64,000 nt of DNA, from assembly GCA_002213445.1 (NCBI GenBank), contig NJIE01000017.1, forward strand, positions 211,471 through 275,470. The letters run 5' to 3'. The translations under genes and the position numbers were made by a program. The notes under the pieces are model-generated. The model did not search any database and was not told where the DNA came from. It worked only from the letters and a program-made list of their open reading frames with translations. Source of the stretch: Xenophilus sp. AP218F (GTDB lineage: Bacteria > Pseudomonadota > Gammaproteobacteria > Burkholderiales > Chromobacteriaceae). Below, piece after piece: positions 10,072 through 19,085 of the stretch; within the stretch, counting starts at the first letter, position 1, and every line of letters begins with the position of its first letter.

Positions 10072-11013
10072 ATGACGTTCCGGATGGAAGCCGAAATCGT
10101 CGAAGCCAGCAAGGAGGTGCTGGCGCGCAGCCTTGAGTTTGTTCCGATTCCCATCCTGATCTCCGAGTCCTTGCTCGGCTCCAGTTCTCCGTCGCGCCGC
10201 TTTCACCGCTATCTCAATCAGGCTTTCATCGAGCAGATCGGCTACACCTTGCAGCAGATGCCGAACATGGAGGCCTGGTACCGGCTGGCGTATCCCGATC
10301 CCGACTACCGCCGGCAGGTGGAGCGGGACTGGTCGCAGGCGGTGCGCGAGGCGTTGGCGCAAGGGCGCAACCTGGCGGAGATGACCGCCCAGGTCTGTTG
10401 CGCCAACGGCGAGCGCCGCTGGTTCATCGTCACCGCGCAACTGAAGGCCGACCTGCTGCCGGGCTGGAATATCGTCACCTTCCGCGACGTGCACGACCTG
10501 AAGTGCATGATGGACGCCAACGAGCGCCTGTCGCGCACCGACTTTCTCACCGGACTGGACAACCGCCGCGAGGCCACCCGCCATCTGGACGCGGCCTGGC
10601 TGCGCTGGGAACTGGGTGGCGAGCCGTTTTCCATCCTGCTGTGCGATCTGGACCATTTCAAGCAGGTCAACGACGTGTACGGCCACGCCAGCGGCGACCA
10701 GGCCCTGATCAGCGTGGCCGGCGTGCTGCGCCAGGCCTGTCCGCGCGCCAAACTCTCCCGCTGGGGGGGCGAAGAGTTTCTGGTATTGCTTACCGGCGGC
10801 GACGTGGAGATGACGGACGTCATCGCCCAGCGCGCCTGCGACCGGGTGCGTCGCAAAGGCTTTGTCTGGGAAGGGCAGCCGTTGCCGCTGACGATGAGCG
10901 TGGGCTACGCCACCATCCGGCCGGAGCAGACGCTCACCTCCCTGCTGCAATGCGCCGACGCGGCGCTATACCTGGCAAAAGAGCGCGGGCGCAACCAGGC
11001 GCTGGCGGGCTAG
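10072..11013 (+). CDS. Soluble PAS-GGDEF diguanylate cyclase
   Basis: The 313-residue protein has no membrane segment. A PAS-like sensor occupies about residues 20-150 (LNQAFIEQIGYTLQQMP ... GWNIVTFRDVHDLK). A GGDEF domain follows, with the active GGEEF motif at residues 232-236, and DFLTGLDNRR opens the domain. The inhibitory RxxD motif expected five residues before GGEEF is absent (CPRA is found there), so product feedback through that site is unlikely. The gene starts 46 bases after the GGDEF-EAL gene on the same strand and may be co-transcribed with it. Confidence 0.92.
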   Translation: MTFRMEAEIVEASKEVLARSLEFVPIPILISESLLGSSSPSRRFHRYLNQAFIEQIGYTLQQMPNMEAWYRLAYPDPDYRRQVERDWSQAVREALAQGRNLAEMTAQVCCANGERRWFIVTAQLKADLLPGWNIVTFRDVHDLKCMMDANERLSRTDFLTGLDNRREATRHLDAAWLRWELGGEPFSILLCDLDHFKQVNDVYGHASGDQALISVAGVLRQACPRAKLSRWGGEEFLVLLTGGDVEMTDVIAQRACDRVRRKGFVWEGQPLPLTMSVGYATIRPEQTLTSLLQCADAALYLAKERGRNQALAG

Positions 11014-11019
11014 CGCGGC

Positions 11020-12177
11020 TTACGCCGTGCCAAGCGAGGTTTCGCTTTCCTTGTGGCGCTTGACCCGGTTGCGGCCGGCGCGCTTGGCGCTGTACAGCGC
11101 CCGGTCGGCGGCGGCGAGAAAGCTCTGGGCGTTATGAGAAGCGCCCCAGGCGGCAACCCCCAGGCTGGCCGTGACGCTGACTGCCTGCCCCTCGGCGTTC
11201 GCCGGCGAATGGGCTATCGCCTGCCGGATCGCCTCGCACGCGGCGAAAGCCTGGGCCGCGGTGGTGTCGGCGAACAGGATGGCGAATTCCTCGCCGCCTA
11301 TCCGGCATACCTGGTCTTCGGCGCGGACGTTGTCGCGCAGCAAGGCGGAAACGTGGCGCAGCACCTCGTCGCCGACGTCGTGGCCGCGGCTGTCGTTGAT
11401 GCGCTTGAAGAAATCCAGATCCAGCATGGCCAGGCAGAACGGCCGCTGTTCCCGCTCGAAACGGGCTTGCAGCTGGGCCAGCGCGCTGTAAAACCGCCGT
11501 CGGTTGCCAAGGCCGGTCAGCAAATCGGTGGCGGCCATCTGCTGGATGCGGTTTTCCAGCACGTCGGAAAACAGCTCGCTGCCCAGCAGGGCGACAAACA
11601 GGATGGCCGAGCCGGACAGCAGCACGGTCAGGTTCAGCGCCTTGAGGATGAGCGGCGGCAGCGCCTGGACTTGCGGAGCGGCCGGCCAGGGGAAGTAATG
11701 CAGCAGGGTGAACCAGGCAAGACAGACGATGCAGGTGATGGCCATGCCGCGCTGGTCGCTGACGGGCACGATCAGCGGAGCGGTCAGGAAAAACAGCAGA
11801 AAGTAGAAATGGGTGCCGAGCAAGGTGCCCTGGCCGCCGGTAATCCCCACCAGCGTGGTGGCCTGGCAAATCACGCAGGCCTTCCAGTAATGCGGAGACT
11901 TGCCGCAACGCTGCCGCCAACGGAACCAGGCGATGCCGATCAGCGGAATGGGCGCTTGCCACACGCAGCTCATGGCCAGCGTCCAGTTGCCCATCCCCAG
12001 GAAAATGGGGAAGTAGAACATCACCATCAACAGCACCAGGGCCGGCGTGGCGTTGGTGATGAACTGGCAACGCCGCGCGCTGCCGCTCAATTCAGGGTCC
12101 ACGCCCAGCTCCAGCCATTGGCGGACGGCGTGGGAAATGGCGGGGAAGCGCCCCGCGACAGTAAGTGGTTGGCCCAT
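11020..12177 (-). CDS. Membrane diguanylate cyclase (multi-helix sensor + GGDEF), paralogue A
   Basis: From the ATG at 12177 the product is 385 residues. About six hydrophobic helices occupy residues 35-215, including the conserved loop GGQGTLLGTHFYFLLFF. A GGDEF domain follows, with GGEEF at residues 294-298 and an RAED inhibitory site just before it, so this is probably a product-inhibited cyclase. I chose this start rather than an ATG 78 bases upstream because it aligns with the start of the paralogue at 13219-14421. The membrane domain resembles no named MASE or 7TM domain that I recognise. The gene ends 6 bases from the convergent PAS-GGDEF gene. Confidence 0.88.
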   Translation of the reverse strand: MGQPLTVAGRFPAISHAVRQWLELGVDPELSGSARRCQFITNATPALVLLMVMFYFPIFLGMGNWTLAMSCVWQAPIPLIGIAWFRWRQRCGKSPHYWKACVICQATTLVGITGGQGTLLGTHFYFLLFFLTAPLIVPVSDQRGMAITCIVCLAWFTLLHYFPWPAAPQVQALPPLILKALNLTVLLSGSAILFVALLGSELFSDVLENRIQQMAATDLLTGLGNRRRFYSALAQLQARFEREQRPFCLAMLDLDFFKRINDSRGHDVGDEVLRHVSALLRDNVRAEDQVCRIGGEEFAILFADTTAAQAFAACEAIRQAIAHSPANAEGQAVSVTASLGVAAWGASHNAQSFLAAADRALYSAKRAGRNRVKRHKESETSLGTA

Positions 12178-12288
12178 GCTGTGACGCCCGGATGAGCGAT
12201 TTGCCGATCTTCTCAGCATAGCGGGACCGCCATCCGGGCGATACGGCCATTTCATGCCCCGGCCGCGCGGGGCTGGCGAAAGGCCGCC

Positions 12289-12828
12289 TCAGGCCCGCCA
12301 GCTGAAGCGCTGGTTGGCCCCGCCGTGGCAATCCCACACAATCAGGCGAGCGCCGTTGCCGGCGTTGCCGCCCTCCACGTCCAGGCAGCGGTTGTTGAGC
12401 TTGCTACGCAGCTGGCCGTTGGCCCACGTCCATTGCTGGTTCTGGCCGTTGTGGCAGGCGTAGGCGATCACGCGCGCGCCGCGACGCGGGTCCGCTCCGG
12501 CCACGTCCAGGCACAGGCTGCCGGATTTGATCTGGCCGTTTTCCAGACGAAAACGCTGATTGCCGCCGCCATGGCAATCCCACAGCTGCAACGGCGCGCC
12601 GGAGCGGGCGCCGCCGGCAAGGTCCAGGCAGCGCCCGCCGCTGGCCGCCAGCATGCGCGGCTGCGGTTCCTGCTCGCGCTGCTTCTTGCTTTGCTTGTTG
12701 GCGTAATAGCCGGCGGCGGCCACGGCGCCTACCACGGCGGCACCGACCAGCACGTCCTGGGTCGTCAGGTTGGCGCAGCCGCTGCCTGCCAGGGCCGCCG
12801 CGGTAATGAGGATCACGGATTTTTTCAT
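12289..12828 (-). CDS. Ricin B-type lectin lipoprotein
   Basis: From the ATG at 12828 the product is 179 residues. It has a short signal peptide ending in a lipobox-like LAGSGC with cysteine 18, a glycine/alanine-rich hydrophobic stretch and a KQSKKQREQ linker. A three-lobed ricin-type beta-trefoil (about residues 58-178) follows. The three lobes carry GRCLDLAGG..NQRF, LCLDVAGAD..NQQW and NRCLDVEGG..NQRF, the QxW/QxF repeats of carbohydrate-binding domains. It is likely anchored in a membrane facing the periplasm or surface. The -3 residue of the lipobox is glycine rather than leucine, so lipidation is likely but not certain. The sugar ligand is unknown. Confidence 0.82.
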   Translation of the reverse strand: MKKSVILITAAALAGSGCANLTTQDVLVGAAVVGAVAAAGYYANKQSKKQREQEPQPRMLAASGGRCLDLAGGARSGAPLQLWDCHGGGNQRFRLENGQIKSGSLCLDVAGADPRRGARVIAYACHNGQNQQWTWANGQLRSKLNNRCLDVEGGNAGNGARLIVWDCHGGANQRFSWRA

Positions 12829-13218
12829 ATCGGAATCGATTGATTGTTTTAGTCCCAGCAGTGTAAAAGCCGCCGCGCGGCGCGTCCTTCGCGCTGCTTG
12901 GCGTTTGTGTAACCGTGCTTGACCGGAAGGCGGAGCGGCGAGGGCGGCCGCCGCGCCAAGCCAGGCGTGGCGGGCGTGGCGGCGGGTAAACGGCTGTTTA
13001 CAGTGGGGCGCGGGCAGAACGGCATGCCTCGATCTCTGGCGCGGGGGCCTGCGCGTAGTGCGGAAGCCTCCGGGTTTTAGGAGGCGTTCCGTCGCCATGC
13101 GACCGACGTCGCACGGCAACGCCTTGGGGGCAGGCGGTGTTTACCACCGGGAGCGGGCAGAGCAATGTGGCTGCAACAAGCTGGAAAAACCAGCGACGAG
13201 TTTCTGCGAAGCTGCTGC
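12829..13218. other. Intergenic region upstream of the lectin gene
   Basis: This 390-base, GC-rich gap must hold the lectin promoter and the 3' end of the second diguanylate cyclase transcript. An imperfect hairpin (CGGAAGCCTCC at 13061-13071 against GGAGGCGTTCCG at 13080-13091) is visible, as are two loosely similar segments beginning TGTTTAC near 12990 and 13139. I see no convincing gene. Confidence 0.5.
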
Positions 13219-14421
13219 TCAGAGCCGATTTTCGCCGGCGCCTTCAAGCCGCTCGTGGCGAGTGGTGGCTTGCTCGTGGCGTTGGACCTGGTTGCGGCCG
13301 CCATGTTTGGCGCAGTAGAGCGCCTTGTCGGCGGCGGCGAGAAAGCTTTGCTCGCTGTGAGTCGCATCCCAGGCCGCGAGGCCCATGCTGGCGGTGACCC
13401 GGATTTCCCTGGCACCACTTTCCAGCGGCGTATCGGCTATCGCCTTCCGGATGGCGTCGCAGGCGCGAAATGCCTGTTCCAGCGAGGCGTTGGCGAACAG
13501 GATGGCGAACTCCTCGCCGCCGATGCGGCATACCCTGTCTCCGGGACGGCGCCGATCTCCCGAGCGTATGCTGCTTCTGAGCAGAGCCGATACGTGCCGC
13601 AGCACTTCGTCGCCAGCCTCATGGCCCTGCTTGTCGTTGATGCGCTTGAAAAAATCGATATCCAGCATGGCCAGGCAAAACGGCTGTTCCTCCCTTTCGT
13701 ACCGGCTGCGCATTCTGGCCAGCGTGCTGTAGAACAAACGTCGGTTTCCCAGTCCGGTCAGCGTGTCGGTGATGGCCATCTTGCGGATGCGATTTTCCAG
13801 CATGTCGGAAAAGTCCTCGCTGCACGCCAAGGCGATAAACAGGATGGCGGAGGCGGAGAGCAGCACGATCAGATTCAGCGCCTTAATGGTGAGAAGGGGC
13901 AAGGCCTGCACCTCGGGTGCGGCCGGCCACGGGATGTAGTGGAAGAAAATAAACCAGGCAAGACAGACGCCGCAGGTAATCAGGGTGCCGAGCCGGTCGC
14001 GGACGGGTACGACGAGGGGAGTAGTGAGGAAAAACAGCAAAAAGTAAAAATGGGTTCCCAGCAGCGTGCCTTGGCCGGAGATTATGCCAACCAGAGTGGC
14101 GCTCTGCGTGATCAGGAAGGCTTTCCAGTAATGCGGTGGTTGCTTGCGTTTCTGCAGGTAACGAAACCAGGCGATGCCGAGCAGCGAGATAGGTAATTGC
14201 AATACGTTGGTGCGCGCTAGCGCCCAGTTTCCCAAACATAGGAAGATGGGAAGGTAGAACATGGACATGATCAGCACCAGGGTCGGCGTAGCATTGATCA
14301 TGTAGTGGCAGCGGCGGACTGCGCCGCTAAGCTCTGGATTGACGCCCAGCTTGATCCAGCCCTTTATGGCCAGGAAGACGGGAGATCGCCATCTGGAGGC
14401 AGGGGGAGGTTCTTTGCCCAT
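13219..14421 (-). CDS. Membrane diguanylate cyclase (multi-helix sensor + GGDEF), paralogue B
   Basis: From the ATG at 14421 the product is 400 residues. It has the same architecture as the cyclase at 11020-12177: several membrane helices with the shared loop SGQGTLLGTHFYFLLFF, then GGDEF with GGEEF at residues 301-305 and an RPGD inhibitory site. Large blocks such as EQPFCLAMLDIDFFKRIND and VCRIGGEEFAILFA are nearly identical between the two, so they are recent paralogues. A short arginine-rich insertion (GDRRRPGD) precedes the active site here. An alternative TTG start two codons upstream is less likely than the ATG. Confidence 0.9.
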   Translation of the reverse strand: MGKEPPPASRWRSPVFLAIKGWIKLGVNPELSGAVRRCHYMINATPTLVLIMSMFYLPIFLCLGNWALARTNVLQLPISLLGIAWFRYLQKRKQPPHYWKAFLITQSATLVGIISGQGTLLGTHFYFLLFFLTTPLVVPVRDRLGTLITCGVCLAWFIFFHYIPWPAAPEVQALPLLTIKALNLIVLLSASAILFIALACSEDFSDMLENRIRKMAITDTLTGLGNRRLFYSTLARMRSRYEREEQPFCLAMLDIDFFKRINDKQGHEAGDEVLRHVSALLRSSIRSGDRRRPGDRVCRIGGEEFAILFANASLEQAFRACDAIRKAIADTPLESGAREIRVTASMGLAAWDATHSEQSFLAAADKALYCAKHGGRNQVQRHEQATTRHERLEGAGENRL

Positions 14422-14565
14422 TCTCAATCGCCTTGATGAGCTGTCGACGTACTGCTCAGCATAGAAGGATAGTTATCGATCAGCTATCCATTTTTTATGA
14501 CATATGATGTGGAAAGGGCGTTGTTGCACAAATCCGCCCGTCCCGCGGCTTGGTAAGATAGTGGC

Positions 14566-14811
14566 ATGACCAAGCCCGCTCCAAAACGCTATCGAACGAC
14601 CAACTGGAACGCCTACAACCAAGCCCTGATCCAACGCGGCTCTCTGTCCGTCTGGCTGGACACGAGCATGTCATGGCAGGCGACTCCACGGGGCAAGCGC
14701 GGACGGACACAGATGCCGCGCGAGGGGCTTTGTTGCACAAATCAAATATATGCCAAGAACATGCTATGTTTTTGTAAAAAGTTGCGTTTATACGGCGGCA
14801 ACTTTCAGTAA
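14566..14811 (+). pseudogene. Truncated IS5-family transposase
   Basis: The frame opens with MTKPAPKRYRTTNWNAYNQA and continues through GSLSVWLDTSMSW to GKRGRTQ. This is the standard N-terminus of IS5-group transposases. Resemblance stops after residue 49 (about base 14712), where the frame runs into a foreign terminal repeat and continues as unrelated residues to a stop at 14811. The DDE catalytic domain is absent, so it is a dead fragment. Confidence 0.75.
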
Positions 14812-14858
14812 CTTATCAGACAAAAAGCGCAATAAATTTCATTTATGCAACAAAGCCC
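14725..14858. mobile_element. 134-bp MITE-like element inside the IS remnant
   Basis: Inverted ends of 18 bases (GGGCTTTGTTGCACAAAT at 14725-14742 and its partner at 14841-14858) match at 17 of 18 positions and enclose about 98 bases of AT-rich non-coding DNA. Size, perfect-looking ends and lack of coding capacity fit a miniature element mobilised by an IS5-type transposase. I see no clear target duplication. Confidence 0.55.
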
Positions 14859-15059
14859 GTACAAGACCCCCCTGTTTGCCAGCCGAGGTTTTTGTGCCGA
14901 GTAGCCGCATCGTAAGACCATCAAGTTATACGCTCGATGCACCGCAGTAGGTTCGCTCCCCATGAACATTACCTAATCTCCCCGTCAAGGGGACCAGCCT
15001 ACGGTCAGTCCCTTACGGGAAGGTGTCCGAACTTTTGTGTAACCAGACGGTTGAAGGCT
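14859..15059. other. Non-coding debris, possibly an IS end
   Basis: This stretch has no credible gene. It contains short palindromic segments (CCCCGTCAAGGGG near 14978-14990) and GGTGTCCGAACTTTTGTGTAA near 15022-15042, which resembles the outer ends of some IS256-family elements. The assignment is from memory of such ends and is weak. Confidence 0.25.
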
Positions 15060-15096
15060 ACAAAAAAGCCGCCCAGCTTGCAGTGAGCGGCTTTCT
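15060..15096 (-). terminator. Intrinsic terminator after lysS
   Basis: On the reverse strand the arms at 15087-15094 and 15065-15072 (AAAGCCGC and GCGGCTTT) form a stem that runs into a T-run (complement of A-run 15062-15067). It lies about 27 bases beyond the lysS stop. Confidence 0.85.
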
Positions 15097-15122
15097 CATC
15101 AGCCCAGTGTCTGGACTAAATC

Positions 15123-16631
15123 TTACTCCGGACGCATGTGCGGGAACAAGATCACATCGCGAATGGAAGGCGCGTCGGTCAGCAGCATCACCAAACGGTC
15201 GATGCCGATGCCGCAACCGCCGGTCGGCGGCAGGCCGTATTCCATCGCGCGGATGTAGTCGGCGTCGTAGTGCATCGCCTCGTCGTCGCCGGCGTCCTTC
15301 TGGGCGACTTGCGCCTGGAAGCGCGCGGCCTGGTCTTCGGGATCGTTCAACTCGGAGTAGCCGTTGGCGTGCTCGCGGCCCACGATGAACAGCTCGAAAC
15401 GCTCGGTCAGGCCCGGCTGGGTGTCGGAGCCGCGCGCCAGCGGGGAGACTTCCACCGGGTAATCGATGATGAAGGTCGGATTCCACAGCAGGGACTCGGC
15501 GCATTCTTCGAACAGCGCCAGCTGCAGGCTGCCCAGGCCCGGGGCCGGGGGCAGTTTGCCGCCCAGGCGCTTGATCTCGCCGGCCACCCAGGCGGCGTCG
15601 GCAAGTTGCGCGTCGGTGTATTGCGGGTTGTAGTGCTTGATGGCCTGCACGATGGTGAAGCGGTCGAACGGTTTGCCGAGGTCCACTTCCTTGCCCTGAT
15701 AGCTCACGGTGGTGGAGCCGCAGGCCACCAGCGCGCATTCGCGGATGATGGTTTCGGTCATCTCCATCATGCGCTGGTAGTCGCTGTACGCTTCGTAGAA
15801 CTCGATCATGGTGAACTCGGGGTTGTGGCGCGTGCTCATCCCTTCGTTGCGGAAGTTGCGGTTGATTTCGAACACGCGTTCCAGACCGCCCACCACCAGG
15901 CGCTTCAGGTACAGCTCCGGGGCGATGCGCAGGTAGAGCGGCATGTCCAGGGCGTTGTGGTGGGTGACGAAAGGCTTGGCCGACGCGCCGCCCGGGATCG
16001 GGTGCATCATCGGGGTTTCCACTTCCAGATAGCCTTCGCCCACCATCACGTCGCGCACCTTCTGCACGATCCTGGAGCGCTTGATGAAGGTCTCGCGGCT
16101 CTCTTCGTTCATGATCAGGTCGGCGTAGCGCTGACGGTATTTGGTTTCCTGGTCGGTGATGCCGTGGAATTTTTCCGGCAGCGGGCGGATGTTCTTGGAG
16201 AGCATGCGCACTTCGCTGGCTTGCACGGTCAGCTCGCCGGTCTTGGTCTTGAACAGCACGCCCTTGACGGCGATGATGTCGCCCAGGTCCCAGCGCTTGA
16301 AGTCGGCGTAGACGTCTTCGCCCACGTTGTCGCGGGAGATGAAGGCCTGGATGCGGCCGCTGACGTCCTGCAGGGTGGCGAAGCTGGCTTTGCCCATTAC
16401 ACGTTTAAGCATCATGCGGCCGGCGACGGCGACTTCGATTTTCTCGGCTTCCAGCGCTTCCGCCTCCTTGGCGGCGTGGTCGTCCTGCAGCGGTTTGGCG
16501 AAGTGGCTGCGTTTGAAGTCGTTGGGGTAGGCGATGCCTTTTTCGCGGATCGCCTGCAGTTTCTGGCGGCGTTCCGCCATGATCTGGTTTTCGTCTTGGC
16601 TTTGCGCCTGTGCTTGTTCGTGATCAGACAT
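15123..16631 (-). CDS. lysS: Lysyl-tRNA synthetase (class II)
   Basis: LysS charges tRNA-Lys. The 502-residue product has an N-terminal OB-fold anticodon-binding domain (about residues 60-165) and a class II catalytic core. Visible motifs are motif 2, [23 protein letters not shown] near residue 275, and motif 3, [12 protein letters not shown] near residue 475. Length equals the usual bacterial enzyme (E. coli 505). It follows prfB by 111 bases on the same strand, the same prfB-lysS order as in E. coli, and ends in its own terminator. Confidence 0.97.
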   Translation of the reverse strand: MSDHEQAQAQSQDENQIMAERRQKLQAIREKGIAYPNDFKRSHFAKPLQDDHAAKEAEALEAEKIEVAVAGRMMLKRVMGKASFATLQDVSGRIQAFISRDNVGEDVYADFKRWDLGDIIAVKGVLFKTKTGELTVQASEVRMLSKNIRPLPEKFHGITDQETKYRQRYADLIMNEESRETFIKRSRIVQKVRDVMVGEGYLEVETPMMHPIPGGASAKPFVTHHNALDMPLYLRIAPELYLKRLVVGGLERVFEINRNFRNEGMSTRHNPEFTMIEFYEAYSDYQRMMEMTETIIRECALVACGSTTVSYQGKEVDLGKPFDRFTIVQAIKHYNPQYTDAQLADAAWVAGEIKRLGGKLPPAPGLGSLQLALFEECAESLLWNPTFIIDYPVEVSPLARGSDTQPGLTERFELFIVGREHANGYSELNDPEDQAARFQAQVAQKDAGDDEAMHYDADYIRAMEYGLPPTGGCGIGIDRLVMLLTDAPSIRDVILFPHMRPE

Positions 16632-16742
16632 GTTGACTCCGTGCCGGGTTGGGTTCCTGCGGCAAAACGATAAAAGAACTAATGATCAGGATAGCCGCCC
16701 CGCCTGGATTTCACAGGCCGGGCGCGGCTGTCCGGTAACGGC

Positions 16743-17850
16743 TTAGACGCCGTGTTTGAGGCTGGCTTCGATGAAGCCGTCCAGGTCGCCGTCCATGACG
16801 CCCTTGATGTTGCCCACCTCGTAGCTGGTGCGCAAATCCTTGATGCGCGACTGGTCGAACACGTAGGAGCGGATCTGGTGGCCCCAGCCCACGTCGGTCT
16901 TGGTGTCTTCCAGCGCCTGCTTGGCCTCGTTGCGCTTTTTCAGTTCCAGCTCGTAGAGCTTGGCGCGCAGCATCTGCCAGGCTTCATCGCGGTTGCGGTG
17001 CTGGGAACGGTCGTTCTGGCACTGCACGACGATGCCGGTGGGGATGTGGGTCAGGCGCACGGCCGAGTCGGTCTTGTTGATGTGCTGGCCGCCGGCGCCG
17101 GAGGCGCGGTAGGTGTCGGTGCGCACGTCGGCCGGATTGATGTCGATCTCGAAGCTGTCGTCCACTTCCGGGTAGACGAACACGGAGGAGAACGAGGTGT
17201 GGCGGCGGGCGTTGGAGTCGAACGGCGACACGCGCACCAGGCGGTGCACGCCCACTTCGGTGCGCAACAGGCCGTAGGCGTATTCGCCTTCGATCTTCAG
17301 CGTGGCGCTGGTGATGCCGGCCACTTCGCCTTCGGACACTTCCAGCACGTCCACCTTGAAGCCCTTGCGTTCGGCGTAGCGGGTGTACATGCGCAGCAGC
17401 ATGCCGGCCCAGTCCTGGGCTTCGGTGCCGCCGGCGCCGGCCTGGATGTCGATGAAGCAGTTGCTCGGGTCCATCGGGTCGTGGAACATGCGGCGGAATT
17501 CCAGCTGCGCCACTTTGGCTTCCACGCCTTCCATATCGTCGCGCACGGCGAGCATGGTGTCGTCGTCGCCTTCGCTCTGGCCCATTTCAAACAGTTCGCG
17601 GCTGTCGGCGATGGTGGCGTTGATGCTGTCCAGCACCAGAACCACGTCTTCCAGCTGTTTGCGTTCGCGGCCCAGCTCCTGGGCTTTTTTCGGATCGTTC
17701 CAGATATCCGGATCTTCGGTGAGGCGGCTTACTTCTTCCAGACGGTCTTTTTTGCCGTCGTAGTCAAAGATACCCCCGAATATCGGCGGCGCGGGCGGCC
17801 AGGTCTTCGATTTTGGCCGCAATTTGGTTCTGAACTTCAACTTCGATCAT
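16743..17850 (-). CDS. prfB: Peptide chain release factor 2, with programmed +1 frameshift
   Basis: RF2 recognises UAA and UGA. The gene opens with ATG at 17850 and reads 28 codons ([18 protein letters not shown]... to ..IRGYL) before an in-frame TGA at 17766-17764. The context CGGGGGTATCTTTGAC, with an internal Shine-Dalgarno-like CGGGGG and CTT-TGA slippery pair, is the classic autoregulatory site. After a +1 shift the frame continues [11 protein letters not shown] to the TAA at 16743, giving about 368 residues. The SPF anticodon-mimic tripeptide ([11 protein letters not shown]) and GGQ motif ([11 protein letters not shown]) are present. A plain caller would wrongly start the gene at 17840 in the second frame. 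Confidence 0.96.
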
Positions 17851-17913
17851 GCTTAACTCCAAATGGCAGTCTGTATTAGTAAATTCAAATATATATTTTT
17901 GACTTGATCAAAG

Positions 17914-17941
17914 ACAAAAAAGCGCACCTTGCGGTGCGCTT
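17914..17941 (-). terminator. Intrinsic terminator after mdh
   Basis: The stem AGCGCACC / GGTGCGCT (17921-17928 and 17933-17940) is followed on the reverse strand by T6 (A-run 17915-17920). It lies 22 bases past the mdh stop and separates mdh from prfB. Confidence 0.85.
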
Positions 17942-17962
17942 TCGTCTGATCCGGTCCGGCGA

Positions 17963-18943
17963 TTAGCCAAACAGATGAGCGATGGCGGCGCGCTCTTCTT
18001 CCAGTTCGGCCAGGGTGAGGTTCATCCGCTCGCGGGAGAACGCGTCGATTTCCAGACCTTCAACTCGTTTGTACTCGCCATTTTCGCACACTACCGGTAC
18101 GCCGTACATCACGCCTTCCGGGATGCCGTAGGAACCGTCGGACGGAATGCCCATGGTCACCCACTTGCCATTGCTGCCCAGCACCCAGTCGCGGATGTGG
18201 TCGATGGCGGCGTTGGCGGCGGAGGCGGCGGAGGACAGGCCGCGCGCTTCGATGATGGCGGCGCCGCGCTTGCCGACGGTCGGCAGGAATACGTCGCGGT
18301 TCCAGGCGTCGTCGTTGATCATGGCCTTGACCGACTGGCCATCGATGGTGGCGAAGCGGTAGTCGGCGTACATGGTCGGCGAGTGGTTGCCCCACACGGC
18401 CAGCTTCTCGATGGACGACACCGGCTTGCCGGTCTTGGCGGCGATTTGCGACAGGGCGCGGTTGTGGTCAAGACGCAACATGGCGGTGAAGTTTTTCGGA
18501 TCCAGATCCGGCGCGGACTTCATCGCGATCCAAGCGTTGGTGTTGGCCGGGTTGCCCACTACCAGCACCTTGACGTCGCGAGCGGCGTGATCATTCAGCG
18601 CCTTGCCCTGAACGGTGAAGATGGCGCCGTTGGATTCCAGCAGGTCCTTGCGTTCCATGCCCTTGCTGCGCGGGCGTGCGCCCACCAGCAGCGCAACCTT
18701 CACGTCCTTGAAGGCCACGTTCGGATCATCGGTGGCGACCATGCCGGCCAGGAGCGGGAAGGCGCAGTCTTCCAGTTCCATCATCACGCCCTTGAGGGCG
18801 GTCTGGGCTTGCGGCAGGTCCAGCAGTTGCAGAATGACCGGCTGGTCTTTGCCCAGCATTTCGCCGCTGGCAATGCGGAACAGCAGGCTGTAACCGATTT
18901 GGCCGGCAGCGCCGGTAACGGCAACGCGAACGGGGGCTTTCAT
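17963..18943 (-). CDS. mdh: Malate dehydrogenase
   Basis: Mdh oxidises malate to oxaloacetate with NAD. The 326-residue product has the nucleotide-binding loop [19 protein letters not shown] at residues 10-28. The substrate loop arginines lie in [15 protein letters not shown], and the catalytic histidine is in [13 protein letters not shown]. The sequence is of the longer cytosolic-like type common in betaproteobacteria (325-330 residues), not the E. coli type (312). It is divergent from the HutC-type regulator gene and the rest of the TCA block, with a palindromic operator in the shared upstream region. Confidence 0.97.
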   Translation of the reverse strand: MKAPVRVAVTGAAGQIGYSLLFRIASGEMLGKDQPVILQLLDLPQAQTALKGVMMELEDCAFPLLAGMVATDDPNVAFKDVKVALLVGARPRSKGMERKDLLESNGAIFTVQGKALNDHAARDVKVLVVGNPANTNAWIAMKSAPDLDPKNFTAMLRLDHNRALSQIAAKTGKPVSSIEKLAVWGNHSPTMYADYRFATIDGQSVKAMINDDAWNRDVFLPTVGKRGAAIIEARGLSSAASAANAAIDHIRDWVLGSNGKWVTMGIPSDGSYGIPEGVMYGVPVVCENGEYKRVEGLEIDAFSRERMNLTLAELEEERAAIAHLFG

Positions 18944-19085
18944 TGGCGGACTCTCCTTTGACGTATCCGATAATGAGCTGCGGATGTTGCTCCGCAGTAT
19001 AGGTGTGCGAGCGAGTTTATCACGAGTGTTATGAAAAGGGGCTGGAAAGCGGGGCTGAACTGCTGTTAATCTGTTTTAAGACTTG

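Larger units (their letters stand above)
14516..14858. mobile_element. IS5-family remnant with nested terminal repeats
   Basis: The left end at 14516-14533 (GGGCGTTGTTGCACAAAT) is a variant of the terminal repeat of IS5-like elements. The right end at 14841-14858 is its inverted partner. Only the first 49 codons of a transposase lie between them, followed by a second copy of the left-type end at 14725. The whole is only 343 bases and cannot transpose by itself. Low-GC filler inside it contrasts with the GC-rich host. Confidence 0.72.

Noticed and set aside
7293..10154. A 953-codon reverse-strand frame opposite the GGDEF-EAL gene
   Set aside because: It is a shadow of a gene whose catalytic motifs are intact on the plus strand.
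16743..17840. prfB called as a single frame with a start at 17840
   Set aside because: The leader frame from ATG 17850 and the CTT-TGA shift site show that the real product arises by +1 frameshifting.
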